A stretch of DNA of 36,686 nt from an uncultured Deferribacteres bacterium (GTDB lineage: Bacteria > Zhuqueibacterota > JdFR-76 > DREG01), in contig CAJVYQ010000054.1 in the NCBI GenBank assembly GCA_913009825.1, positions 1-36,686 of the forward strand. The letters run 5' to 3'. Positions 16,849-25,967 of the stretch are shown in pieces. Both the position numbers and the translations under genes were made by a program. The number at the start of each line of letters is the position of its first letter. Within the stretch, counting starts at the first letter, position 1. The notes beneath the pieces were generated by a model that searched no databases, was not told the DNA's origin, and worked only from the letters and a program-made list of their open reading frames with translations.

Positions 16849-17820
16849 ATGTATAAAAAAATTATATTAATTGTATTTACAATTTTACTATCATTATTTT
16901 TTTATTTGAAATGCCAAAAATCTCCCACAAATCATTTTGAACCCTCGGAAATTGTGGATGTTAGTCATTTTTCTATTCAGAACTATCCCAAAGTGGATGG
17001 TTCAACTTCTACACACCCGCTTCAAATTGTTATCGCCTGTAAGATTTTGGGTGCACAATATCGCTGGGAAGATTATGGGGATGGAACAAGGCGCGCGCGG
17101 GCAACAGGATCTGATAAAACTATTACAAACTATATAAATGGAATCACTCACCATGGCACTCATAGTTCGTATGTTAATCTTTTAACCGATAGCGCTGAAA
17201 TTATTATTGTCGCGAGGGAACCATCAGAAGATGAAATCAACCTGTCTGACAGTCTTGGTCTAACATTGATAACAAAAGGAATTGCTCTTGATGCTTTTGT
17301 TTTTATACTGAATATCGAAAATCCTGTAAATAATCTTACTCTCAAACAAATTCAAAATATATATTCCGGAAATATACTCAATTGGAGAGAAGTGGGTGGC
17401 GCGGATGCAGCAATTAATCCTTATCAGCGCAACCAAAATTCCGGCAGCCAGGAGTTGATGGAAACCCTGGTTATGGAAGGACTTCACATGATCGATGCTC
17501 CGGCAATGATTTTACATAGTATGATGGGACCAATCAATCGATTAGTCGAAGACCCTTATGGTCTTGGTTATACGGTATATTTTTTCAATCAATATATGGC
17601 CGCACGTGATAAAATTAAACTTTGTTGGATTAATGGTATTGAACCAAATTATGAAAGTCTTAGTAATGGTGATTATGTATTTACCACAAAAGTAGTCATT
17701 GCAATACGATCCGACCTTGATAAAAATAGTACTGCATTTACATTGTGGAAGTGGCTTCAAACTAAGGCAGGTCGAGAGGCAATCGCTGATAGTAAATATA
17801 TACCTATAAACTTAAACTGA
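16849..17820 (+). CDS. PstS-like phosphate-binding protein, probable lipoprotein
   Basis: The protein has 323 residues and resembles the PstS / phosphate-binding family. The phosphate-site motif DGSTSTHP is at 50-57; further family features are IIIVAREPSEDE, LTLKQIQNIYSGNILNWREV, YQRNQNSGSQELME, and a C-terminal LWKWLQTKAGREAI helix. A hydrophobic N-terminal segment ends at Cys22 (YLKC), suggesting a lipoprotein with an unusual -1 Lys. No pstC, pstA or pstB follows, so it may be a stand-alone binding or signalling protein. It is AT-rich, with its start a short way after the attC-like site. Next comes a small barrel protein 38 bases downstream. Confidence 0.82.
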   Translation: MYKKIILIVFTILLSLFFYLKCQKSPTNHFEPSEIVDVSHFSIQNYPKVDGSTSTHPLQIVIACKILGAQYRWEDYGDGTRRARATGSDKTITNYINGITHHGTHSSYVNLLTDSAEIIIVAREPSEDEINLSDSLGLTLITKGIALDAFVFILNIENPVNNLTLKQIQNIYSGNILNWREVGGADAAINPYQRNQNSGSQELMETLVMEGLHMIDAPAMILHSMMGPINRLVEDPYGLGYTVYFFNQYMAARDKIKLCWINGIEPNYESLSNGDYVFTTKVVIAIRSDLDKNSTAFTLWKWLQTKAGREAIADSKYIPINLN

Positions 17821-17858
17821 TTGCGATTATCCAAGAAATTAATTTAGGAGATTTTATA

Positions 17859-18515
17859 ATGAAAAAAACATTTTTAATTGTTGTCATGTTACTTATTCAT
17901 TCACTACTATTTTCACAAGAAGCAAAAAGATTTAACATTGATAATCTGAAAAATAGAAATGCAATTTTATTTAGTTTTGATGGTTTTAATTTAGGCTCGA
18001 TAAATGGCGGTATAGGTTGGAAAAAATGGACTACAAAAAATATTAAAATGTACAGTACATTCAAAGTGAATTATGTGAAAGATACAAAAGAAAAAACAAG
18101 TGCTGTAAAAGGGGTTGAAAACCGTCTACTCTCTTTTGGGGCGACATTTGGGCTTATGAAACATTTGGCTTTAAAAAACAGATTAGCGCCATATTTTGGT
18201 GGAATGCTTGGCGCCGATTATGAGAAAACAGGGAATAAATTGATCCCCAATGACAAACTTTTTAGTTACTTTTATCGAGCAAACTATAAAAATGAAACGA
18301 AGAGAACATCAACTATAATTTCACTATATATGATTTTGGGAATAGAGTGTTTTGTGACCGGCAATATTTCTATTGAAGGACAATACAAGTTTGGCGGCAA
18401 TTACGGATTTGGAAAAGAAAAAACCATATCTAATATTGTTGATACTGAGCAAAATGTTTCGTCAATAAATTTGGGTATTTGGTCATCCTCTATCATTTTA
18501 TCTATTTATTTGTAA
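17859..18515 (+). CDS. Small exported protein, possible outer-membrane beta-barrel
   Basis: This 218-residue protein has a clear signal peptide (cleavage near LLFSQ-EA, residue 20). The rest alternates polar and hydrophobic residues with Gly and aromatic residues (GGIGWKKWTTKN, LAPYFGGMLGADYEKT, SIEGQYKFGGNYGFG) and ends in a hydrophobic beta-like strand. That resembles an 8-strand outer-membrane barrel of the OmpA-like fold, but I recognise no specific family. It shares the AT bias of the PstS-like gene 38 bases upstream and has an AGGAG ribosome site, so the two are probably co-transcribed. Its function is unknown. Confidence 0.65.
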   Translation: MKKTFLIVVMLLIHSLLFSQEAKRFNIDNLKNRNAILFSFDGFNLGSINGGIGWKKWTTKNIKMYSTFKVNYVKDTKEKTSAVKGVENRLLSFGATFGLMKHLALKNRLAPYFGGMLGADYEKTGNKLIPNDKLFSYFYRANYKNETKRTSTIISLYMILGIECFVTGNISIEGQYKFGGNYGFGKEKTISNIVDTEQNVSSINLGIWSSSIILSIYL

Positions 18516-18806
18516 TTTGGCTGGAATGACAGAAAAGTGGGGTTTTCGTTAAGGCAATGATTAAAACAATTGCCGATTTTGATTGATAATTATAAATTAT
18601 GAATGGTTCATTAGAGATTCTTTCTTAAGTTAACAACATTAGGGGGGAACCATCTTATCTGGTAACAATTTAGTTTCTTGAGATAACATCCCGATGAATA
18701 CATGCTGTTTTATCAAAGACCTGACGTGTTACCTTGCTTGAGATATTACCGGAAATTTCTAAAAAGAAGCTTTCAACTGGAATAGTGAATTTTTCAGGAG
18801 GAATTG

Positions 18807-20234
18807 TTGCGGATAGTAAAACATTGGCTTCTCTTTTTGCCGGTCATTTTTTTTGTCGGCTGTGGGATATTTCATAAACCGGTTCGGGTTGATCTGGATC
18901 AGATACGGGTAAGAGGGAAATTGATTGCCATCACCGGTTATAGCGCCAACAGTTATTTTATCTACAAAGGGCAAACCATGGGGTACGAGTATGAGTTGCT
19001 CAATCTGCTGGCGCAGGATTTGAATCTGGACCTGGAAATTGTAATTGCCCATAGCATGACCGGTATTTTTGATGATTTAAACGAAGGCAGAGGCGATATT
19101 ATTGCCCACAATTTAATAGTTACCAAACCAAGGAGAAAGCGAATTGCCTTCACTGAATATATCACTACCACTCGACAGGTTTTGGTGCAGAGAAAACCCA
19201 GAAATTGGCGGGCAATGAAACTCCACGAAATTGACCGGCACATCATTACAAGTCCCATCGATCTGATCGGCAAAACCATCCATGTGCGGCAAGGCTCCGC
19301 ATACGTGGAACGGCTCAAAAATCTCTCCGATGAAATTGGCGGCGATATCCATATTGTGGAAGTACCGGGCGATACTTCGACTGACGAACTGATTTGGCAA
19401 GTAGCGCAGGGGAAGATCGAATATACCATCGCCGATGAAAACATCGCCAAAATTAATCAATCCTACTACCGGGATCTGGATGTGCGTACACCGGTTAGTT
19501 TGCCGCAGAGGGTTGCCTGGGCGGTGAGAAAGAGCTCTCCGCAACTGTTGGCCGCCGTGGATGAATGGATCAGAAAAATGAAGAAAAAGGCGGATTATTA
19601 TGTGATTTACAACAAATATTTCAAAAACAGGTTTGATTTCCGCCGCTGGATCGGAAGTGAATATTTTTCTCAAACCGGCGGGAAAATTTCGCCGTATGAC
19701 AGCCTGCTGCAGGTCAACACGAAAAAGATTAACTGGGATTGGCGGTTGTTGGCTTCTCTGGTTTATCAGGAATCCCAATTTCTGCCTTTCAAAAAATCCT
19801 GGGCCGGAGCTGTTGGTTTAATGCAGTTAATGCCCAAAACGGCGCGGGAATTTGGCGCCCGCAATTTGCTGGACCCGCAGGAAAATATCGAAGCGGGCAC
19901 GAACTATTTACACTGGCTGCAAAACTACTGGAAAGATATTCCGGATTCCAGCGAGAGAGTAAAATTTATTCTGGCTTCTTACAATGTGGGTACGGGACAT
20001 GTTCAGGACGCCCGTAAACTGGCGGAAAAATATGGCCGGAATCCCAACATTTGGCAAGATAATGTTGCTTTTTATTTGCTGCGAAAATCCCAGAAAGAAT
20101 ATTACGATGATGCAATTGTCAACTTTGGCTACTGCCGCGGCGAAGAACCGATCCGGTATGTTAATGAAATTTTGCAACGATATGAACATTACAGGAACCT
20201 GTTAAAGGAGAGCCGGGTTTCTGCGGATAAATGA
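18807..20234 (+). CDS. MltF-like lytic transglycosylase (binding-protein domain plus SLT domain)
   Basis: The protein has 475 residues if translation starts at TTG 18807, five bases after a perfect AGGAGG; TTG 18804 is too close to that site. A signal with lipobox FVGC (Cys19) suggests membrane anchoring. Residues about 35-265 form an SBP_bac_3-type domain (GKLIAITGYSANSYFIYKG, MGYEYELLNLLAQDL). Residues about 300-430 form an SLT lysozyme-like domain with catalytic Glu in VYQESQF and AVGLMQLMPKTAREFGA. This is the MltF architecture, which cleaves peptidoglycan glycan strands and is thought to sense muropeptides. It is a single gene. Confidence 0.9.
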   Translation: MRIVKHWLLFLPVIFFVGCGIFHKPVRVDLDQIRVRGKLIAITGYSANSYFIYKGQTMGYEYELLNLLAQDLNLDLEIVIAHSMTGIFDDLNEGRGDIIAHNLIVTKPRRKRIAFTEYITTTRQVLVQRKPRNWRAMKLHEIDRHIITSPIDLIGKTIHVRQGSAYVERLKNLSDEIGGDIHIVEVPGDTSTDELIWQVAQGKIEYTIADENIAKINQSYYRDLDVRTPVSLPQRVAWAVRKSSPQLLAAVDEWIRKMKKKADYYVIYNKYFKNRFDFRRWIGSEYFSQTGGKISPYDSLLQVNTKKINWDWRLLASLVYQESQFLPFKKSWAGAVGLMQLMPKTAREFGARNLLDPQENIEAGTNYLHWLQNYWKDIPDSSERVKFILASYNVGTGHVQDARKLAEKYGRNPNIWQDNVAFYLLRKSQKEYYDDAIVNFGYCRGEEPIRYVNEILQRYEHYRNLLKESRVSADK

Positions 20235-20280
20235 ATTACCCAAACATGCCGATATTGTGATGAAACCGGGATGTTTATTC

Positions 20281-20522
20281 TTTTTTAACAGGATAGACGG
20301 GATTGTCAGGATAAAATCCAGGTACCAATTTAGTTTTTTGAAAAATTTTATTTAAAGCGAGTAAATTATAATTAGGGAGATGTAACCTTCCCCGCCTCCT
20401 TCTTGGTAAGGAGGGGAAATTCCTCCCCGTACTGAGGGGAGGTTAGGAAGGGTTCTATTACATTTTACGAAGAACTAAAGTACAACAAATCCGGAAAATC
20501 CAGTTTATCCTGTCAAAAAATA
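20281..20522. repeat. MITE-like element with about 32-base inverted ends (ATCCTGTYAAAAAA)
   Basis: The left end (20281-20312, TTTTTTAACAGGATAGACGG and on) is an imperfect inverted copy of the right end (about 20491-20522, ending TTTATCCTGTCAAAAAA). A second, nested inverted repeat at about 20381-20455 is made of CCTCCTTCTTGGTAAGGAGG and CCTCCCCGTACTGAGGGGAGG stretches. It fills the gap between the transglycosylase and glpD and has no reading frame. Confidence 0.65.
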
Positions 20523-20581
20523 AACCTAAAGTATTATTGTATTTATAGCCTCGCTGTATTATGTTCAATTTGAGGAATAGC

Positions 20582-22258
20582 ATGAAAAGAGACCTGACCG
20601 CTTTAAGCGATACAGAATTTGATTTGGTGATTATCGGCGGCGGCATTTATGGCGCCGCTGCAACGTGGGACGCGGCATTGCGCGGATTGAATGTAGCGCT
20701 GATCGAGAGAAACGATTTCGGCGGCGCAACTTCATCCAACAGCCTGAAAATTATCCATGGCGGATTGCGCTATATTCAGCAGGCGGATGTGAAACGGATG
20801 CGTGAGTCTATCCGTGAGCGGCGGATTCTGATGACAATCGCACCCCATCTGGTGCACCCCATGCCCTGTGTAATGCCGCTATACGGTCATCTGGGCAAGG
20901 GACCGGAAGTGATGCGCATCGCCATGCTTATCAACGATCTGGTGGGATTCGACCGGAACCGCATCGATGATCCGCAAAAAATATTGCCCAACGGCGGTGT
21001 GATTTCCCGGCAGGAATGTTTACAAATTCTGCCGGGCGTCAAAGAAGATAATCTTACCGGGGGAGCGTTGTGGTACGACTGCCACGTCCATAGTTCGGAA
21101 CGGCTGTTGATCTCCTACCTCCGTTCCGCCGCGGAAGCGGGCGCACAGGCAGCAAATTATATTGGCGCCGAAAAGATGCTTTTGAAGGACAACCATGTCA
21201 TCGGCGTGGAGGCAAAAGACCGGCTGACCGGCGAACGGTTTCGAATTCGCAGTAAACTTGTGCTCAACACATCCGGTCCCTGGGTGAACGAGACCATGAA
21301 TATGATCCGCAACGGCACCGGCGAGGAGGAGGTCAAACTTTCCTGGGCGATGAACATGGTAACGCGCAAACTGTTTGATGAATATGCCGCGGGCGTTTCC
21401 GGCCGGATCAAAATCAGAGAAAACAATCGATTGGTAGATAAGGGAAGCAAGGTTTATTTCATCACGCCGTGGCGGGAATATTCGCTGGTCGGAACCGTGC
21501 ATCGTCCTTATTCCGGCAAACCCGATGAATTTGCCATCAAAGAATCTTTCATTCACGATTTTATCCGCGCTGTGAACGAAGCCATCCCCGGTAATCCGTT
21601 GAAGCGGGAGGATGTCTCCTTTTTTTACGGCGGCCTGCTGCCTATGGACAGGCCCAACCCCAAGAACGGCGAGGTCATTCTGACCAAACATTACAAAATC
21701 AAAGATCATGCGCAGAGCGATGGCATCGAAGGAATGATTTCTGTTATTGGCGTGAAATACACTACTGCGCGGGATGTGGGTAAAAAAACTGTGGATTATG
21801 TGCTGAAGAAACTGGGTGCGGCGCACAAAGAATCGGAGACGGAAAATAAAAGAGTCTTTGGCGGCAGCATTGACCGGTTTGATGAATTTAAACAGAAAAC
21901 CATGGCGGAATGGAAGCAGCGGCTGCCGGAAGCAGTGCTGCTGCAGATGGCCTTTAACTACGGCTCGGAAATTTCCCGAGTGCTGAAATACGGCGAAGAG
22001 AATCCCGATTATCTGAAGCCCATTTCCGGCACCGCCGTGCTGCCGGCGGAAATTATTCATGCGGTGAGGGAGGAGATGGCGCTTCACCTCACCGATGCTC
22101 TGTGGCGGCGCACCGAGCTGGGCTCAGCCGGAAATCCCGGCGACACCGTACTGCAATCCGTCGCTGAATTTATGGGTAAAGAGTTGGGATGGAATAAAGA
22201 AACAATTGCCGCGGAAGTAGCGGCGGCAAAAAGTATTTATGTGCCGGCGGAGGGGTGA
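20582..22258 (+). CDS. glpD: FAD-dependent glycerol-3-phosphate dehydrogenase
   Basis: This oxidises sn-glycerol-3-phosphate to dihydroxyacetone phosphate at the membrane, passing electrons to quinone. From ATG 20582 it has 558 residues, in the range of GlpD. The dinucleotide-binding motif is IIGGGIYGAA (17-26), followed by RGLNVALIERNDFGGATSSN, KIIHGGLRYIQ and the substrate region FITPWREYSLVGT. The start is chosen because GAGG lies six bases before it; an ATG at 20561 lacks a ribosome site. No glpK or glpF is nearby. A hairpin-forming element follows the stop. Confidence 0.95.
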   Translation: MKRDLTALSDTEFDLVIIGGGIYGAAATWDAALRGLNVALIERNDFGGATSSNSLKIIHGGLRYIQQADVKRMRESIRERRILMTIAPHLVHPMPCVMPLYGHLGKGPEVMRIAMLINDLVGFDRNRIDDPQKILPNGGVISRQECLQILPGVKEDNLTGGALWYDCHVHSSERLLISYLRSAAEAGAQAANYIGAEKMLLKDNHVIGVEAKDRLTGERFRIRSKLVLNTSGPWVNETMNMIRNGTGEEEVKLSWAMNMVTRKLFDEYAAGVSGRIKIRENNRLVDKGSKVYFITPWREYSLVGTVHRPYSGKPDEFAIKESFIHDFIRAVNEAIPGNPLKREDVSFFYGGLLPMDRPNPKNGEVILTKHYKIKDHAQSDGIEGMISVIGVKYTTARDVGKKTVDYVLKKLGAAHKESETENKRVFGGSIDRFDEFKQKTMAEWKQRLPEAVLLQMAFNYGSEISRVLKYGEENPDYLKPISGTAVLPAEIIHAVREEMALHLTDALWRRTELGSAGNPGDTVLQSVAEFMGKELGWNKETIAAEVAAAKSIYVPAEG

Positions 22259-22261
22259 GGG

Positions 22262-22367
22262 GCTGCATTAAAAAACCTCCCGCAGCTTTTTTTCCCGAAA
22301 GTAAACTCAAACCGTTAAGTTCAAATGAATTAACGCCAAAAACCTGCGGGAGGTTTTTTAATGCAGC
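22262..22367. repeat. Perfect 24-base inverted repeat, hairpin / possible terminator of glpD
   Basis: The arms 22262-22285 and 22344-22367 are exact reverse complements, each containing the CCTCCCGCAG motif next to a run of six A or T, separated by 58 bases. The T-run after the CTGCGGGAGG arm would let it end transcription from glpD, and the mirror arrangement would serve the minus strand too. The perfect symmetry also fits a small mobile element. Confidence 0.7.
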
Positions 22368-22416
22368 TTAAGATAACAACAATATTTTCTCAGATATTTC
22401 AAAAGGACAGTACGTT

Positions 22417-22666
22417 TCATTGGATCGTAATAGTTTCTGTAACCGCATCGGCCGGCACTCCCAAAAGTGCATCTTCCCGGCGATCTTGCAAAATCAAACG
22501 AATGGCTTCAAACAGACTTTGTAAACATTCTTCTTTTGTTTTATCCTGCTCATTTGCACCGGGAATTTTCGGGTTTATCCAAACTTTCCATTAACAGCTC
22601 AACCAGACGGATATTCTCTCTCGCACGAAGGCTTAATACTTTATTTTGTAACTCTCTGCCAATCAT
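22417..22666 (-). pseudogene. Broken antitoxin-like gene (HicB-like C-terminal part)
   Basis: Reading the minus strand from ATG 22666, one frame gives 38 residues (NKVLSLRARENIRLVELLME is typical of addiction-antidote N-termini) and stops at 22550. A second frame, open from about 22590 to the stop at 22417, gives IPGANEQDKTKEECLQSLFE followed by AIRLILQDRREDALLG, which resembles the end of HicB antitoxins. One frameshift would join them, or they could be two fragments. No toxin gene is recognisable beside them. Identity is by pattern only. Confidence 0.42.
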
Positions 22667-22730
22667 TTAGCGCTACCCCTGTTTTTATCACAAATCTTAC
22701 AAATATTTTAATTTTTTAGTGTATTCAAAC

Positions 22731-23312
22731 TTAATAAGTTCCAAGTATCTTTCCGGCCAACTCTTCGGCCGCTTCCTGCGTTGCTTTGCTCAACGCTTTA
22801 ACCACGAAAAGAGGATTTCTCTTTTCTGCGGGAACCTTTTTTGAGATACTGCCCCGCCATAGAAGTTGTCCGTCTTTTGTCCGAAATATGCTCACATCCA
22901 TTTTAAGCAAGCCAAACCATCTGTCTCCTTCTCTCCATTCCACAAATTTATGGATGGTTCCTCTGACAAAAATATCGCTGGTTTGCGTTGCCGGAAGCTG
23001 AAGAACGGCGGAGAAACGATTGGATGCTTTCAGATAATCCCCAATTGCACCATTAATCATGGTTGCCGGATTTGTTGCCCATCTGTGGTAGTGGTAAAAT
23101 TGGATTTCATATTCCGAATACTGAATGGCAATGGCGGGATTTGTAAAAACCGGATCTATTTTGAACGGATAAATGCCAACTTTAACAGGCGACGGTGTTT
23201 TGGACACACTCCCGTTTTTTGGATGAAGCAGATACAGGTTGGTTTGCGGCGTACCTGCGCAGTCGATGATCAAAAGAATTGCAAACAGCCAAAACCATTT
23301 TTTGTTATTCAT
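22731..23312 (-). CDS. ABC-type transport auxiliary lipoprotein (PqiC/YmbA-like)
   Basis: The protein has 193 residues: a basic start, a hydrophobic stretch and Cys18 in LLIIDCAG, so probably a lipoprotein although Asp at -1 is atypical. The body has the layout of the ABC-transporter auxiliary lipoproteins (PqiC/YmbA type) found with MCE systems: YLLHP near the N-terminus, VKVGIYPFKI, a TSDIFVRGTIHKFVEW strand, and an amphipathic C-terminal helix VVKALSKATQEAAEELAGKI. It is the last gene of the run, 11 bases after the MlaD-like gene, and would act at the outer membrane end of the lipid path. The family call is by position and pattern. Confidence 0.68.
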   Translation of the reverse strand: MNNKKWFWLFAILLIIDCAGTPQTNLYLLHPKNGSVSKTPSPVKVGIYPFKIDPVFTNPAIAIQYSEYEIQFYHYHRWATNPATMINGAIGDYLKASNRFSAVLQLPATQTSDIFVRGTIHKFVEWREGDRWFGLLKMDVSIFRTKDGQLLWRGSISKKVPAEKRNPLFVVKALSKATQEAAEELAGKILGTY

Positions 23313-23323
23313 GTCAAAATCTC

Positions 23324-24226
23324 CTATTTATCCGGAATGAACCGTGGTTTGGGTTCGGATTTTCTGATCAGATTCCACGGGCGTTCACGAATACTGCGGC
23401 TGAATTCTTCAAAATTGTAGGTGGATCTTTCCAGACTGTTCAAAATGGATTGGTAAGTGTCGGAATTGGACAGTACCATGTCGTCCAACGACTGCAGGGA
23501 ATTGCGGGTTTGCGTGAGCAGATTTTTGGATTCGATGAGCGTGGAGTCCAGATGACTCATCAGTCTTTTTGTTACCAGTTCATTATCAAAAATCAGCGTG
23601 TCCAATCTGGAAGTGATTCTGACAAAATCACGGCTCAGTGCTTCCATGTTGGCGAGCAATTGTTCAAAATGTCTGGCGTTTGCGCCCATGATTTGATCGA
23701 TATTGGCCAGAATGCCGGTGAGATATTTCTGATTTTCCACGCCTAACATTTTGTTAATCCGGACGATGGTGGTTTCTGCCGAGACCGCCATATTGCCCAT
23801 CAGATTGGATATTTCCGTGAATGTGGTGGTTCTCAGTGCGGGAATCATGCCGCCCGAAGGCAGCAGTTCCGCATCCGGAGAACCGGGATTCACTTCAATA
23901 TAAAACTCCCCAAGCAGCCCCAGCGAGGTGAGATACGCTTTTGAATCTTTTTTAATGGGCGTTTTTGCATTAACTTCCAGCACAAGAGTTATAGTTTTTG
24001 CATTCTCCTCCGGAAAAATCACGGAAGAAATTTTGCCTATTTTAACGCCGCCAAAACGCACCGGTGTGCCCACCTCGAGACCGCCAACGTAAGGTAACCT
24101 GGTGGTGTACGTAACGGTTTCTTTTTTGAAATCGATGCCGGATATAATGAAAATGAAGAAGATGAAAAGTAGAAGTGAAAAAACCACCATCAGACCAACT
24201 TTTACTTCTTGTAATCGGTAATTCAT
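23324..24226 (-). CDS. MCE-family lipid-binding protein (MlaD-like)
   Basis: This 300-residue protein has one N-terminal membrane helix (about 10-31) and one MCE domain (about 36-115) with YVGGLEVGTPVRFGGVKIGK and GLLGEFYIEVNPG, then a long helical C-terminal region. In the Mla system, MlaD forms a hexameric ring that carries phospholipid between the inner-membrane ABC transporter and periplasmic partners. The long helical tail is similar to MCE proteins that form tunnels. It lies between the ATPase gene (15 bases upstream) and the lipoprotein gene. Direction of lipid flow cannot be told from sequence. Confidence 0.93.
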   Translation of the reverse strand: MNYRLQEVKVGLMVVFSLLLFIFFIFIISGIDFKKETVTYTTRLPYVGGLEVGTPVRFGGVKIGKISSVIFPEENAKTITLVLEVNAKTPIKKDSKAYLTSLGLLGEFYIEVNPGSPDAELLPSGGMIPALRTTTFTEISNLMGNMAVSAETTIVRINKMLGVENQKYLTGILANIDQIMGANARHFEQLLANMEALSRDFVRITSRLDTLIFDNELVTKRLMSHLDSTLIESKNLLTQTRNSLQSLDDMVLSNSDTYQSILNSLERSTYNFEEFSRSIRERPWNLIRKSEPKPRFIPDK

Positions 24227-24241
24227 GAATACCTCTTTTGA

Positions 24242-25042
24242 TTAACCGGAAATTTCCGACGTTAAATTTTGTAAAAAGGTTTCTCTGTCCACTTTATCTT
24301 TATCAGGTTCTCTATGCAAAAATTGCTGAATGAAAGAATGCGGATTGTTTTCAATCTCCGCGCGCGTTCCCACTGCTAATATCTGTCCCTCGTTCATCAT
24401 GGCGATCCGGTCGGCGATGAGGAAAACGGAAGCCATTTCATGGGTCACTACAACCATGGTCATTTTAAATGCCTGCTTCAGTTTCAACAGTAATTGATCG
24501 ATGCCGGCTGCGACGATGGGATCGAGCCCTGCGGACGGTTCATCACAGAAAAGGATTTCAGGATCCATGGCGATTGCCCGGGCCAGTCCGGCCCGTTTCC
24601 GCATGCCGCCGGATAGCTGCGCCGGGTTGAATCCCTCAAATCCGCCCAGTCCTACCAGGTCCAGCTTCATGCGTGTCATGATGCTGATGGTCGATTCTTC
24701 CAGATCGGTATGCTCCCGCAGCGGGAGAGCAACATTGTCTGCGATGGACATGGAATTGAAAAGCGCCCCGTTTTGAAAAAGCATGCCGATCCGTTTCAAG
24801 ACTTCTGTTTTTTTATCCTCATTTAGCTTTGGGATATTTTTCCCCTTGATTAATATTTCTCCAGAACCCGGTTGGTTGAGTCCTATCATGTGACGCAGCA
24901 GTGTGCTTTTTCCACAGCCGGAGCGACCCAGGATTGCGATGGTTTCGTTTTCATAAATGGTCAGATTGATCCCTTTTAAAACATGGGCGCGGCCATAGTA
25001 GGTGTGCAGCTCTTTAATTTCAATGATAGGTTTCTTATCCAT
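24242..25042 (-). CDS. MCE-system ABC transporter ATPase (MlaF-like)
   Basis: The 266-residue ATPase has Walker A GRSGCGKST (39-47), a Q-loop near residue 90, signature LSGGMRKRAGLARA (143-156) and Walker B ILFCDEP (163-169) followed by SAGLDP and the H-loop in VVVTHE. LSGGMRKR is typical of the MlaF/Ttg2A group. It powers the permease encoded three bases upstream and begins almost directly after it, so they are co-translated. A C-terminal extension of about 30 residues may contact partner proteins, as in MlaF. Confidence 0.95.
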   Translation of the reverse strand: MDKKPIIEIKELHTYYGRAHVLKGINLTIYENETIAILGRSGCGKSTLLRHMIGLNQPGSGEILIKGKNIPKLNEDKKTEVLKRIGMLFQNGALFNSMSIADNVALPLREHTDLEESTISIMTRMKLDLVGLGGFEGFNPAQLSGGMRKRAGLARAIAMDPEILFCDEPSAGLDPIVAAGIDQLLLKLKQAFKMTMVVVTHEMASVFLIADRIAMMNEGQILAVGTRAEIENNPHSFIQQFLHREPDKDKVDRETFLQNLTSEISG

Positions 25043-25045
25043 CTG

Positions 25046-25855
25046 CTACAAGGTTGAGTAAAACAATCCGGTAAAAAGTACGTTGGCTGCAATGATCATA
25101 AAAATGGAGGTGACCACTGAAGTTGTGGTTCGTTTGCCTACACCCTCGGCGCCGCCGGAGACAGAAAAACCCTGGTAACAGCCGATTGTCGCTACCAGCA
25201 GGGCAAAAACGCCGCTTTTGATCAATCCGGTGAGAAAATCTTTTAGCACCAGCGCCCGGGTCGTTTCGTTAAAATAGAGCCAGAAATCGATATGTTCGCT
25301 GAATATTCCCACAAATAAACCACCCAGGATACCGACAAAATCGGCGATGAGCGTCAGGCTGGGCAGCATGATCATCATGGATAAAACCCGCGGTACGGCA
25401 AGGTAGGGGATGGGGTTCAGACCCATGGTCCTCAGCGCATCGATCTCTTCGGAAACTTTCATTGTGCCCAACTCTGCGGCAATGGCGGAGCCGCTGCGAC
25501 CGGCAAGAACGATGGCAGTAAGCATGGGACCCAGTTCCCGGGTGACGGAAACGCCTACCAGGTCCGCCATGTAAATGGATGCGCCGAAAGGTTTCAACTG
25601 GTAAGCCGCCTGCATCCCCAAAATGATGCCGATAAAGAAGGCAATCGTGGCCACAATGGGGATCGAATCCACGCCAAACCGCACCATCTGAATAATGGTG
25701 GATCGAAAGCGGATTTTATGACCTTTCAATGGGGCGGCAGCCATCCAGTACAATGTTTGACCCACAAGCCGGGTATATTGGTCGATTTCCCACAATCCTT
25801 TCAGGGTTTTGCGGCCAATAGTGGCAAAGAAATTATTCAACAGATTTGATTTCAT
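25046..25855 (-). CDS. MCE-system ABC transporter permease (MlaE-like)
   Basis: This 269-residue integral membrane protein of the MlaE/permease family has about five or six hydrophobic helices. The family motif EIDALRTMGLNPIPYLAVPR is present, as are LVGVSVTRELGPMLTAIVLAGRSGSAIAAELGTM and TTTSVVTSIFMIIAANVLFT. It starts 112 bases after the STAS gene. No ribosome site is obvious at the chosen start; no better start is evident. Together with the neighbouring ATPase and MCE protein it completes an Mla-type inner-membrane transporter. Confidence 0.94.
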   Translation of the reverse strand: MKSNLLNNFFATIGRKTLKGLWEIDQYTRLVGQTLYWMAAAPLKGHKIRFRSTIIQMVRFGVDSIPIVATIAFFIGIILGMQAAYQLKPFGASIYMADLVGVSVTRELGPMLTAIVLAGRSGSAIAAELGTMKVSEEIDALRTMGLNPIPYLAVPRVLSMMIMLPSLTLIADFVGILGGLFVGIFSEHIDFWLYFNETTRALVLKDFLTGLIKSGVFALLVATIGCYQGFSVSGGAEGVGKRTTTSVVTSIFMIIAANVLFTGLFYSTL

Positions 25856-25967
25856 CGAAAAAGTGTCACGTTCGTTCTAATTTCCAAATTCTGATTACCC
25901 GAATTTTCTTGTTTTTTGCAAACTTTGCGGATATTAACGGCAAAGATTTGAATCATTACAAAAAAAT

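Noticed and set aside
18541-18585. CGTTAAGGCAATG as an attC end after the barrel gene
   Set aside because: The core does not match GTTRRRY and only a small local hairpin is nearby.
21020-22087. 355-residue minus-strand frame opposite glpD
   Set aside because: It is a mirror of a strong glpD gene and has no ribosome site or domain.
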